Shown here: positions 24,661 through 34,000 of the stretch, in pieces | Numbering within the stretch: position 1 is the stretch's first letter | Layout: every line of letters begins with the position of its first letter | Origin: an uncultured Clostridia bacterium | GTDB lineage: Bacteria; Bacillota; Clostridia; Christensenellales; Pumilibacteraceae | DNA: 43,254 nucleotides | Assembly (NCBI GenBank): GCA_934247335.1 | Contig: CAKQJJ010000001.1 | Location: forward strand, 1 to 43,254 | Reading direction: 5' to 3' | Program-made: the position numbers and the translations under genes | The notes under the pieces: model-generated | What the model was told of the DNA's origin: nothing | The model's database searches: none | Seen by the model: only the letters and a program-made list of their open reading frames with translations

Positions 24661-27600
24661 TTACTCTTTTTCGGCAGGGAATTCGTCGATAAGGACGATG
24701 CGAGCGTTGTTGCCTACCGTTATAGAGCTGTCCCACTGCTTTGCGGCAAGCGTTCTGCCGTCGCCGACGAGATAGATGGTCTGATCTTCCGTCCAGCCGT
24801 TGAACGCCGAATAGTTGACGCTTGCATCCATCGGGAAGTAGATTTCTTTCAGCGAAGTGCAGTAATTGAACGTTCCGGAATAAATGAACGAAAGATTTTT
24901 GCTGATCTTCAAAGTAGTAAGATTGGTGCAGTTTTCAAACATTCTGGTCTGAATTTTGAGAACGTTGGAAATATCGACGTAAGTAAGCTTATCGCAATCT
25001 CCGAAGATCATCGCGCCGCCGTTGTCGAAATCGCCGTCGAACACGACTTTTTCTACCGGACAAGCGCTGAATGCGTATCCGCCGACGTAATTAACGCCTA
25101 CGGGCATATGCACTTCTTTAATTCCGCCGTACTGGAAGACGTAACTTTCCAGACGTTTAAATCCTTCGGGGAAGACGAAACTTTCAAGCGAGGGCGTGTT
25201 GTAGAACATACCGGACGCCAGCCAGTTATATTCGCCGTTTAAGGTAACCGAGGAAAGATTTTCGCAATCGGCAAACATATACTTGCATCCCAGATCGGAA
25301 TTGGTGGTATACGAACCGCTCGAGCTTATCTTCGCCTTTATCGCGAAATTGATGACTACGCTTTCGAGAGCGCTTGCGCGGAACGCGTCGTCGCCTACGC
25401 CGGTTATTCCCGCGGGAAGAGTTACGGTCGTGAGAGCACTTCCCTGGAATGCGCCTTTACCTATAGAGGTAAGCGATTCGGAGAGAGTTATTGCGGTAAA
25501 TCCGGTATTTTGGAACGCGTACTGTCCGATAGAAGTAAGCGTACTCGGCAGAACTATTTCGGTAAGTCCCGTGCATCCGTAGAACGCGTAATCGCCGATT
25601 TTGGTCACTCCTTCGGGGATAACTATCTTTTTGAGTCCCTTGAATCCGTAGAACATCTTTGCGGGGATTTCGGTCATTCCTGCGGGAAGAGTAATCTCGG
25701 TTTCGGTGGTAATTCCGTTGAACGCGCCGGAAGAAGTTATGCTTCCGAAGTCGTAATCGAACGAATTTTTAGCGGGATGATAGTACAGTACGGTCTTTGC
25801 CGCATTGTAGATGGCGTTGTCTTCGGTTACGACGAAGTTTGCGCTGTTGTTTACGAAAGGCTTCATCTCGCAACCCATAAACGCGCCGCTTCCGATGTAT
25901 TTGAGTTTTGCGCCCAAAGTAAATTCGGTGATGCCGGTTCCTGCGAATACTTCGGAGGAAAGTACCTGGAAGTTATTGAGCGGAACGTCGATCGAGGTAA
26001 GTTTTTCGCAGCCGTAGAAGCATCTGTAACCAAAGCCGGTAACTGCGGTTCCCGCAAATTTAACGGTGGTAAGATTGGTGCAGCCTGCAAAAGTATATCC
26101 GTACGATTCGGATTCTTTGTCGTAGTTTGCGGGGTTGGAAGTATATACGCTGCCGATAGCCGCAACCTTTACGGGAACGGTGATTTCGGTAAGCGAAGTG
26201 CAGCCTTCAAACAGTCTTGCGGGCAAAGCGGTAAGCGCCGTGTTGTTTCCGAAGTCTACTTTGCTCAAAGACGTGCATCCGCGGAAAGCACCCCATCCGA
26301 GAGAGGTTCCGCTAACCTTGGGAAGATTTACTTCCTTAAGGCTTACGCAGTTGTCAAACGCACAGTTGCCTATAACGGTGAGGTTGTTGAGGTTTATGGA
26401 TTTGAGCGAAGTGCAGTTCTGGAATACGAACGCGCCCATTTTGGTAACCTTTGCGCCGAGGGTAACAGTTTCGAGATCTTTACAATTCGCAAACGTGTAA
26501 GTCTTGGTGCTGTATCTGGTTCCGAGATCGGCTACTTTATCGGGAATTGCGATAGATTTAAGACCCGAGCCCTGGAAGCAATAGGTACCGATTTTGGTAA
26601 GATTTGCCGGTAACGTTATCGCAGTCAGGCTTTCGCAGAACTGGAAGCTGTTGGAACCCAACTGAGTAACAGAAGCGGGAATATTAACCGATTTAAGCTT
26701 TTTGCAGTTCGCGAACGCGTTGTTGGAAATTGCAGTCAAACTTTCGGGAAGAATTACGCTTTCAAGGCTTTCGCAACCGTCAAACATATAGGTAGGCATA
26801 GCGGTAAGACCGGTTGCCGCTCCGAGATCGACGGAAACGAGCTTTTTGCAGTTCTGGAACATGTAGTTGCCAAGCGTTTTCTTATCCTTGGTGGAAAGTT
26901 TAGCAAGGTTGTTGAAAGTTACGTTCGTAAGATTTGCGCAATCTTTGAAAATGTACGTATCGCTCATCTTCTCCACGCTTGCGGGGATTACGATGCTTTC
27001 GATTCCGCTGTTTATAAACGCGCTGCCCTGAATGGTTTTAAGCGAATCGGGAAGAACGACCGTTTTAAGCGAAATACAGTTACGGAAAGTGTAGCAAGAA
27101 TTGGAATAAGAAGAGGTTCCGCTGCCTATCTGCGTAAGGTTTGCCGGAAGTGTGAGATTTTTAAGGCTCTTGCAACCGTCGAACATTTTGCTAGGCAATA
27201 CGGTTACGCCCTGAGCGTTGGGACGCAGGTTGGGCAATTTGATGGTTTCGAGCGCGTAGCAGTTGCTGAACGCGGCGTCGCCGAACGTGGGATAGCATCC
27301 TTCTTCAAACACTACTTCTTTCAGGTTGATGCAGGACGCAAACGCGTACGAGCCGATGGACTGAACGGACGCAGGTATTACCAATTTTTCGATATCGGTC
27401 TGACCTTCGAGCGCGTTGGGCGAAATTTCGATAATTCCGGCAGGAATTCTGAACACCTTTTCGGTGACGGGATTGCCCTTTTCGTCCTTGATTACGTTGC
27501 CGTCGGCGTCCTTCTTTTCTTCGGGCGTAGCTTTAAGCGTTCCGAGAATATAACGGATAGCTTCGTTGGTGATGTTTACTATTATCTGTTTGTTTTTAGC

Positions 27601-30600
27601 GTATACGGCAAAGTGTTCCGAACCTGCGTCGATTTCGAGCACTTCGATGGACGCGCATTTACTGAACGCGCCTTCGAGCGAAGAAACCGATTTGGAGATA
27701 CTTACAGTGGTAAGTCCTTTACATCCGGAGAATACTGCCGTTCCGAGCGTAACGCCGTTTGCACTCTTGCTTTCCGGAACGCGGAAGTAACTGAGGTCGG
27801 TTCTTGCGAAAGCTTCGTTGCCAATCGATTCGAGGTTGCAGGTCTTTTCGACGAAAGTAACTTCGCCAAGCTGCGAGCAGCCGCTGAAAGCAGAATTTCC
27901 GATGGTTTTAACCGATTCGGGTATTGCTATTTTCTTAATTCCGGTGCCTTCAAACGCGTTTGCACCTATCGTTTCAAGCTGACTGCCTTCCTCGAAGGTT
28001 ACGCTCGTAAGACTTTTAAGGTTTTTGAAAGCCGAGCTTTTTATTGTCTGAATCGAAGCAGGGATTTCGATAGATTCGAGCGAGTTGCACTGAGAGAACA
28101 TGCTGTCGCCGATTTCGGTGAGCGAGCATTTGCCTTCCGAATTCTTTCTGAAAGTCACGGTCTTCAAAGACGTGCAGGACTCGAAGTTTCTGTAATAAAT
28201 AGTGGTTATAATGCTGGAAGAATACCAGGGATCTTTCGTTCCCACCGTGGTAAGCGTGGACGGGAGCGAAACGCTTTCGAGTTTGCCGGCGTGGCTGAAC
28301 GCATAGCATTCGAGAGTGGTTACGCCTTCCGGTATCGTCAACTCTTTGACGGCGGTGTTGTAGAAAGATCTTGCTCCGATTTTAGTAAGAGTATTGTTTT
28401 CGGCAAAATTAACCGTGGTAAGATTTACGGCGTCGTAGAACGCGCTGTGGCTTATTTCGGTATTGCCTTCGGCAAAAGTGATTTTGGTAAGACCGCTGTT
28501 TGCGAATGCCGCCGCGGAAAGCACTTTGAGTCTCTTGGGAAGAGTGATTTCGGTAAGCGCGGTGCAACCTGCAAATACGCCGTCGTAATAAGTTCTTTCT
28601 TCCGTTCCTCCGCCGCTGCCGGGCTCTTCGATGGTGATTTTGCCGTCTGCGAGAGTCAGGTAGTTGAGCACTTCGTCGGTGGGATTGCCGTCCTCGTCTT
28701 CGCCGTAGATAAATTCGTCTTCGATATCCACTTTCGCAAGACTGGTGCAGCCCTTAAACGCGTTTGCGCCTATCGAGATAACCGTCTTGGGGATGAATAC
28801 TTCTTTAAGCGAAGTACACTGAGCAAACATGTTGTCGCCGATTTCGGTAAGACCCTGCGGCAACGAAATTTTGTCAAGCTTAGCGCAGCCGTTGAATACC
28901 GCTTTGCCCATTTCGAGGGTTTTGCCGGTAATTCCGTTGGGGAAGCTGATTTCGACGACGTTCTGATTTGCGTAGAACGCTTTGTCTGCGATTTTTTCGA
29001 CAGACGAAATTATTTCCACGACGCCGCCCTTGTTAAGCGGGCAGACCATAAGGGTGGTTCCGGTAACCTTTCCTTCTTTGTCGTAATTGTTTTTGTAAAG
29101 AATTCCGTCGTTATCGAAATAGTCTTCGTTGCCCTCTTCGACGGTGATCGAGTAAAGCATGCTGCAACCGTCGAAAATACGTGTTTTGGTGATCGCGACG
29201 TTTCCCAGTCCGTAAACGTATTCGTTGGCGGTTCTTTCTTCTATTTCCTGAACGTTTTTAGGAATGGTTATGCTTTCAAGCGAGTAGCAGTTCTGGAACG
29301 CGCCGTCGCCCAGTTTTATAAGGCGCTGGGGAAGAATTATGTTTTTAAGCATTTTGGCGTTCATGAATGCCGACGCACCCAGTTCGAGCGCGTTGGATTT
29401 GTTTGCCGTAAGCTCCTCTGCCGCTGCAGCGAAAGTAACCGTCGTAAGTTCGTCGCAGCCCTTAAACGCGCTGTCGCCGATAAACGTAACCGTCTTCGGA
29501 ATTACTACCGACGAAATTTTGGAATTCATGAATACGTTTCCGCCGATAGCCTTGATGGTACCTTTGCCTTCGATGGTTTCGGGGATGACGTATTCGCCGG
29601 TAATACCGCCGGGGAAGTACGCTATTTCGATTTCGGCGTTTTCTCCGAGCGTCTTACTGAACAGGACGCCTTCCTGCGAGAAATAACTCTGGTTTTGTTC
29701 GTCAACGTTTATTTCTTTAAGGCTGCTGCCGCCGAACACGTTGCCGAAGTTGTCAACCTTGGGCGTATCTTTACCGATGTTTACGTAGTAGAGATAGCCG
29801 GTCGGGCTGGTTGCGTGGTCGGTGTGGAACGCGTATTCTTCGTAATCCACAACCGTGCGAACGATGTTGAGGTTAAGCGTTCTGAGCGCGGTAGTTCCGC
29901 CGAACGCATTCTTTTTAAGAACTTTAAGGTTTTCAGGCAAAGTAAGTTCGGTAATTTTGTTGAGTCCGTAGAAAGCCTTGTTCATTATCGTAAGGTCGCT
30001 GTCGTTTGCCTTACCCTCAAACGAAAGTTCGGTAATCGAGGTGCAGCTCATAAACGCTTCTTCGTCGATGAAAGTCACGTATGCGGGGATGGTGAGTTTG
30101 GTGATTTTCGCGCTCTTGAACGCCCCTTTCGCAATAGTGAAAATTCCCTGCGGAATGGTGTATTCGGTTGCTCTTCCTTTCGGGAAATAGACGATGGTAT
30201 CAAACTGCTTGGTGGCTTCGTTCAGTTTGCACAGAACGCCGTCAATGCTCTTGTAGTTTGCGTTGTTCTCGATGAAGACGTTCTGCATAGCGCTGCATCC
30301 GTCGAACATAGTAACGTCGATTTCCTTCATATAGGACGGAAGCGTTACTTCTTCGAGTTTATAGCAAGATTTGAATATGTTTGCGCCGACGGTCATTTCC
30401 TGTTCGGTTTCGCTGCTTATAAAGGTAACTCTGAGCAGGCTGGAGCAGCTTTGGAACGCTCCCTCGCCGATTTTGATTACGCTCGAGGGAATGGTGATTT
30501 CGGTGATGTTGGATTTCTGATAAAGCGATTTAGCGGGCAATTCGACAACGTCGGAAGGAATTACGTACGCGCCTTCACGATATCTGGGATAGTAAGCGAG

Positions 30601-33390
30601 TTCGTATCCGCCGGTTTCCTGCTTTTTGTAGAGAATACCGTCAACCGATTTATATCTCGGATTTCTTGCACCTTCGACGTGATAAACGTTGACGTACAGA
30701 AGGTTACGGCAACCGTTGAACGCCGCGCCGGATTCGTAACCGCCGTCCATACCTACTTCGACGTTGGTAATGGTGTCGGGCAGGTTGAGCTCGACCATGT
30801 TGGAGCAGCCGTTAAACGAAACTACGCTGGTGACTTTTTTGCCGTTGTAGTTACCGGGAACGGTAACCGTACTCATAAATCCGATACCGGGACCGCCGGA
30901 TACGGCGTATTCGGTGCCGTTGTTGGTAAGGTCGAATTCAAACACTTCAACCCAATAAGCGTACAGAGTGCAATCGCCCGATCTTCTGTATTCGGCAATG
31001 GACGAACCGAGGTAGTCGGTGTACTGAATACCTTTGCCGTTGGGCTCGGTGTACCAGCCCGCAAAAGCAGTCAGAGGATCGTTGGTTTCCGCAGTGCCCA
31101 GCTCGAACTTGCTGCCGTAAGTAACCGTTTTGGTTGCTTCTTTGATGGTACCGCCGCCGCGAACGTCGAGCGTTACTTTATAGGTGTTGGCATTCCACTG
31201 AGCTACGAGCGAAATATCCTGATTTGCAAAGAACTTGGTGGAAGCGTTAACCTTTTCGCCGTCGAGCAGCCAGCTTGCGAAAGTGTAGCCCACGCGGGTA
31301 ACTTCGGGCAAGCCGTAGAAGTCGCCTTCGGTGAGATATTCGTACATATCCTCGTCCTTTCCGGTAACGTAAGTGATTTTGTACGCCTGAACGGTTATTT
31401 CTATCCACTGAGAAGCCTTGTCGCCGCGATAGTAGCATACGGCAACCTTGGTGTTTTTATCTTTAAGTTTAAGAGCGTACTCGGTTACGTTCTGATTGTC
31501 GAGCACGACTTCGCCGTTTACCTTAACCGAGTATCCGGTTGCGCCGAATACGCCGTTCCAGGTAACTTTTCCGTTCTGATAAGCAAGCGTGCTTTCAAGT
31601 GCGCCTTCGCCGAAGTTGAGCGAGGCGGTGTAATCGGAATCGCTGTACTTTTCGCCTTCGATCGTGCCGCCTACGGCTTTAACCGCAGCGGTTTCGGCGT
31701 TGCCGGTTTTTGCGTAATCTTCTTCAGTGAGCGTAAACGAAAGCTCGGCTGCGCCCAGGGTGAATTCGGCGTTGCCTATCTTTATAATATAGCCGGTAGC
31801 GTTGTCAACGGCGTTCCAGGTGAAGGTTCCGTTGACGAATGCAAAGCCCGAGGGAGTTGCAAGCTTGGTCTTTTTAAGCGACAGCGTTGCGGCTTCGCTC
31901 GAAACGTAGCACTTTGCTTCGGCGGTTACCGAAACGGTAAATTCGCCGGAATACGCGCGCAGATCTATCTTGGTTTCGGTGGTTTCTTTCTGCTCGGTGC
32001 CGGCAGCGGTGATAATGTTTACTATATATTTTTCGGCATTTTCTACCGCCGTCCACGTTGCTTCGTCCATATTTTCGTCGGCTGCAAGTCCGCTGACTTT
32101 ATCCAGCTTGCGCACGAGAACGTACTTTTCGGAGTACGAGGAAATATAGCCGTCGGCATACGCTTCGACCACGAAAGACAGTCCGTTTTCGGTCATGCCG
32201 CAGGACGAAAAGTCGTATTCGGTGGCGGTTTTAAGATCGATTGCCGCGGTGTGATTGTGTTCGGGATTTTCGCAGGTTACGGTAAGCTTGTATCCCTCCG
32301 CTTTGGGAACGGGAGCAAACTTTAAGGTGTTGCCTTCGACGGTAAAGTCGGAAACCTTCACGAGACCCATATGACGATAGTATGCGGTGCCGGTTTTGGA
32401 GCCGTATCTGACGGTGATTATGTAGTCGCCGGCAACGTTGGTCATATCGTAGTCGACGTAGTTCTGCATGCAGTTGAGAAGAGCGGGATCCTCGACTTCG
32501 GTTCCGTCGGGCAGAGTGATCTCAACGGCGTAACGAACGTTATTGCCCTGCGCGTTCCAGGAAATGCGCTTGTCGCTTACCGAAACGGCAATTCCGTCGG
32601 TATCCCACACGGCGTACAGCACGGTGTTTTCTTCGATATCCTGGTTTTCGTATTTATAGGAAAGCTTTTCCTTGTCGCCGTACTGGCTTATCCACCAGCC
32701 GAGGAACTTTTTGCCTTCCGCGGTGAGTTCGGGCAAATTGTAAAGCTTGCCGTTCACGGTTTGCATCGTGCCGACCTGCTCGTCGCCGTTCATAAAGGTT
32801 GCGGTGAACACGAACGACGAAGTATTTTGAATGAATTTAGCGTAAACGGTGACGTTTCCACGCTCGTTTACGTCGAAATTATAAGGTTTCGTGCAGGCGC
32901 TGTCCGAGAACCAGCCGACGAAAGTATATCCTTCTTTAACGGGAGCAGTTGCGGGAGACTGAACTTTCTGACCGTTTCTGACAGTGGAGTTTGCCACTCC
33001 GGTGCCGCCGTCCAACTCGAACGTAACGGTAAAAGTCTTGTTCTCCAGAAAAGCGTATTCCTTACCTTTATAAGTCAAGGTAAGTTCGTCCCCGGTTAAC
33101 GTAGCGGTAATAGCCTCTCCGTCCGTGGGATTGATGACCAGCGTATTGCCTTTCAGGTTAAACGTACCGGTTTTGGTTTCGCCGGCAATTACGAGACTGA
33201 AAGAGGTGCCGTCAAGCGACACGGTGTATTCCGTACCGTCAACGATGCAATAATAGCTTGCGGTTTTACTCTCTCCTGTATCGGGACCGTTCGTATCCCC
33301 GTCGCACGCCGCAAACGGCAATGCCATCAGGCATACTGCGACCAATACCAGAATGAGTTTTGTCAATAAAAAGCTCTTGGTTTTTTTCAT
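24661..33390 (-). CDS. Giant BspA-like LRR surface lipoprotein (2909 aa)
   Basis: I do not recognise a named protein. A lipoprotein signal ends in LPFAAC (Cys29). Next are a small beta domain (about residues 40-115), two InlB B-repeat-like domains (about 118-187 and 197-270), five fibronectin-III-like units with a W-x-A-V-x-x-A-x-x-Y pattern (about 275-665), further InlB B-repeats (about 668-815), and then a continuous BspA/LRR_5 solenoid to near the C-terminus. Several dozen repeats of about 23 residues are visible (AFxxCxxLxxVxIPxSV). At intervals the solenoid is broken by units of the form DGILY...YYP, known from BspA proteins. There is no sortase motif or terminal helix. SD is CGGAGG. It is a single-gene unit with its own promoter and no clear terminator after it. 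Likely a surface adhesin or matrix-binding protein. Confidence 0.92.
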   Translation of the reverse strand: MKKTKSFLLTKLILVLVAVCLMALPFAACDGDTNGPDTGESKTASYYCIVDGTEYTVSLDGTSFSLVIAGETKTGTFNLKGNTLVINPTDGEAITATLTGDELTLTYKGKEYAFLENKTFTVTFELDGGTGVANSTVRNGQKVQSPATAPVKEGYTFVGWFSDSACTKPYNFDVNERGNVTVYAKFIQNTSSFVFTATFMNGDEQVGTMQTVNGKLYNLPELTAEGKKFLGWWISQYGDKEKLSYKYENQDIEENTVLYAVWDTDGIAVSVSDKRISWNAQGNNVRYAVEITLPDGTEVEDPALLNCMQNYVDYDMTNVAGDYIITVRYGSKTGTAYYRHMGLVKVSDFTVEGNTLKFAPVPKAEGYKLTVTCENPEHNHTAAIDLKTATEYDFSSCGMTENGLSFVVEAYADGYISSYSEKYVLVRKLDKVSGLAADENMDEATWTAVENAEKYIVNIITAAGTEQKETTETKIDLRAYSGEFTVSVTAEAKCYVSSEAATLSLKKTKLATPSGFAFVNGTFTWNAVDNATGYIIKIGNAEFTLGAAELSFTLTEEDYAKTGNAETAAVKAVGGTIEGEKYSDSDYTASLNFGEGALESTLAYQNGKVTWNGVFGATGYSVKVNGEVVLDNQNVTEYALKLKDKNTKVAVCYYRGDKASQWIEITVQAYKITYVTGKDEDMYEYLTEGDFYGLPEVTRVGYTFASWLLDGEKVNASTKFFANQDISLVAQWNANTYKVTLDVRGGGTIKEATKTVTYGSKFELGTAETNDPLTAFAGWYTEPNGKGIQYTDYLGSSIAEYRRSGDCTLYAYWVEVFEFDLTNNGTEYAVSGGPGIGFMSTVTVPGNYNGKKVTSVVSFNGCSNMVELNLPDTITNVEVGMDGGYESGAAFNGCRNLLYVNVYHVEGARNPRYKSVDGILYKKQETGGYELAYYPRYREGAYVIPSDVVELPAKSLYQKSNITEITIPSSVIKIGEGAFQSCSSLLRVTFISSETEQEMTVGANIFKSCYKLEEVTLPSYMKEIDVTMFDGCSAMQNVFIENNANYKSIDGVLCKLNEATKQFDTIVYFPKGRATEYTIPQGIFTIAKGAFKSAKITKLTIPAYVTFIDEEAFMSCTSITELSFEGKANDSDLTIMNKAFYGLNKITELTLPENLKVLKKNAFGGTTALRTLNLNIVRTVVDYEEYAFHTDHATSPTGYLYYVNIGKDTPKVDNFGNVFGGSSLKEINVDEQNQSYFSQEGVLFSKTLGENAEIEIAYFPGGITGEYVIPETIEGKGTIKAIGGNVFMNSKISSVVIPKTVTFIGDSAFKGCDELTTVTFAAAAEELTANKSNALELGASAFMNAKMLKNIILPQRLIKLGDGAFQNCYSLESITIPKNVQEIEERTANEYVYGLGNVAITKTRIFDGCSMLYSITVEEGNEDYFDNDGILYKNNYDKEGKVTGTTLMVCPLNKGGVVEIISSVEKIADKAFYANQNVVEISFPNGITGKTLEMGKAVFNGCAKLDKISLPQGLTEIGDNMFAQCTSLKEVFIPKTVISIGANAFKGCTSLAKVDIEDEFIYGEDEDGNPTDEVLNYLTLADGKITIEEPGSGGGTEERTYYDGVFAGCTALTEITLPKRLKVLSAAAFANSGLTKITFAEGNTEISHSAFYDAVNLTTVNFAENNTLTKIGARSFYNTAVKELTIPEGVTTLECYAFSHAGKLESVSLPSTLTTVGTKDPWYSSSIITTIYYRNFESCTSLKTVTFRKNSEGKCSLTEIGDSMFSQCNSLESIEIPASIQTIKSSAFKNLKSLTSVTFEEGSQLETIGANAFEGTGIKKIAIPESVKTIGNSAFSGCSQLGEVTFVEKTCNLESIGNEAFARTDLSYFRVPESKSANGVTLGTAVFSGCKGLTTVSISKSVSSLEGAFSKCASIEVLEIDAGSEHFAVYAKNKQIIVNITNEAIRYILGTLKATPEEKKDADGNVIKDEKGNPVTEKVFRIPAGIIEISPNALEGQTDIEKLVIPASVQSIGSYAFASCINLKEVVFEEGCYPTFGDAAFSNCYALETIKLPNLRPNAQGVTVLPSKMFDGCKSLKNLTLPANLTQIGSGTSSYSNSCYTFRNCISLKTVVLPDSLKTIQGSAFINSGIESIVIPASVEKMSDTYIFKDCANLTNVTFNNLAKLSTKDKKTLGNYMFQNCKKLVSVDLGAATGLTAMPTYMFDGCESLESVILPESLTAISNNAFANCKKLKSVNIPASVTQLGSNSFQFCESLTAITLPANLTKIGTYCFQGSGLKSIAIPDKVADLGTRYSTKTYTFANCKDLETVTLGAKVTKMGAFVFQNCTSLKSINLNNLTVIGNCAFDNCVSLKEVNLPKVSGTSLGWGAFRGCTSLSKVDFGNNTALTALPARLFEGCTSLTEITVPVKVAAIGSVYTSNPANYDKESESYGYTFAGCTNLTTVKFAGTAVTGFGYRCFYGCEKLTSIDVPLNNFQVLSSEVFAGTGITEFTLGAKLKYIGSGAFMGCEMKPFVNNSANFVVTEDNAIYNAAKTVLYYHPAKNSFDYDFGSITSSGAFNGITTETEITLPAGMTEIPAKMFYGFKGLKKIVIPEGVTKIGDYAFYGCTGLTEIVLPSTLTSIGQYAFQNTGFTAITLSESLTSIGKGAFQGSALTTVTLPAGITGVGDDAFRASALESVVINFAIKAKISSSGSYTTNSDLGCKYMFADCENLSSVTLNGEYNWLASGMFYNTPSLESFVFPEGFKRLESYVFQYGGIKEVHMPVGVNYVGGYAFSACPVEKVVFDGDFDNGGAMIFGDCDKLTYVDISNVLKIQTRMFENCTNLTTLKISKNLSFIYSGTFNYCTSLKEIYFPMDASVNYSAFNGWTEDQTIYLVGDGRTLAAKQWDSSITVGNNARIVLIDEFPAEKE

Positions 33391-33546
33391 TACGTGCCTC
33401 CGTTTATAAAATTTATTTCCGCTTTGTCTTTCTCATCATCGACCGCCGTTCGGTCTTAAGCGTACTATCGGGGCAATAAGCAACTCCTTTTTTGCTCTTT
33501 TTGCGGACCGCGCTCGATTATGCTCCTCCCTTGCTCATCATATTAT
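33391..33546 (-). promoter_or_regulatory. Long structured leader of the giant LRR gene
   Basis: The predicted transcript start near 33546 gives a 5' untranslated region of about 155 nt. It contains a hairpin GACCG-AACGG-CGGTC and the palindromic GCGG-T-CCGC. It also holds two extra SD-like purine runs (GGGAGGAG and AAAAAGGAG), neither followed by a credible ATG reading frame. I recognise no known riboswitch. Confidence 0.4.
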
Positions 33547-33552
33547 TGACCT

Positions 33553-33581
33553 ATTTTACTATTTTATCAGAGTTTTGTCAA
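33553..33581 (-). promoter_or_regulatory. Sigma-A promoter of the giant LRR gene
   Basis: TTGACA (33581-33576), a 17-base spacer and TAAAAT (33558-33553). Confidence 0.82.
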
Positions 33582-33587
33582 CTGATT

Positions 33588-33650
33588 TTACGTAATTTCC
33601 TGAATAAATATTCATTTTTTACGTAATCACGCGAAATCGACCGATTTTCG
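33588..33650. repeat. Palindrome cluster upstream of the giant LRR promoter
   Basis: Two copies of the perfect palindrome TTACGTAA (33588-33595 and 33619-33626), each within a longer TTTTACGTAAT, are 31 bp apart, about three helical turns. Exactly between them is TGAATA-AA-TATTCA (33601-33614), another perfect inverted repeat. A near-perfect palindrome CGAAATCG/CGATTTTCG follows at 33632-33650. The first box is seven bases upstream of the -35. It looks like a multi-site operator; the regulator is unknown. The rest of the gene-free stretch, 33651-33930, is AT-rich and I see no gene or recognisable RNA in it. Confidence 0.5.
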
Positions 33651-33930
33651 GGGCTTTTTACCCTAATAAATACTACTATATCGATAAAAAACCGATTATT
33701 TCACTGCGATTTCACTTTTCATTTAATGTTTTTGCACTTTCGGATAAACATTTGTAGTATTTTCGCTCCGCTTTGAACACTTTTCCGAAAGCGTATTCTT
33801 ATAATTCCGCGCCGTTTGTATGTTTTATGCATAAAAGTCGGTTTTTGTGAATACGGTATAAATTCCGTTGCCGAAAGCTAACCGTTACAAACCTGCGCCG
33901 CGCTTTTTTCGCGTTACCTTAAAAATACGC

Positions 33931-33963
33931 AAAAAGCCCCATCGCTAAGCGATAAGGCTTTTG
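33931..33963 (-). terminator. Intrinsic terminator of pckA
   Basis: On the minus strand AAAAGCCTTATCGC pairs with GCGATGGGGCTTTT (two G-U pairs) around a TTA loop, then continues in T residues. It lies about 40 bases after the pckA stop. Confidence 0.88.
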
Positions 33964-34000
33964 TTTTCAAAGTGCGTATATTGCGCCGCCGCGTGAATTA

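Noticed and set aside
24661..30900. Regularly recurring short DNA words in the LRR gene, considered as a CRISPR-like array
   Set aside because: The words are coding, in frame, about 69 bases apart and diverged, as expected of 23-residue LRRs. There are no identical repeats with unique spacers.
27613..32325. Plus-strand open frame of 1570 codons opposite the giant LRR gene
   Set aside because: It lies wholly antisense to a protein with clear domains, has no SD, signal peptide or recognisable domain, and is explained by the biased codon use of the repeats. Similar shadow frames lie opposite the other large genes.
33576..33650. Invertible promoter (phase variation) at the giant LRR gene
   Set aside because: The palindromes are short and all lie on the upstream side of the promoter; no matching inverted repeats flank it and no recombinase gene is nearby.
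33651..33930. Possible small RNA gene in the AT-rich gap between pckA and the giant LRR promoter
   Set aside because: I found -10-like words but no promoter with a proper -35 and no terminator other than that of pckA.
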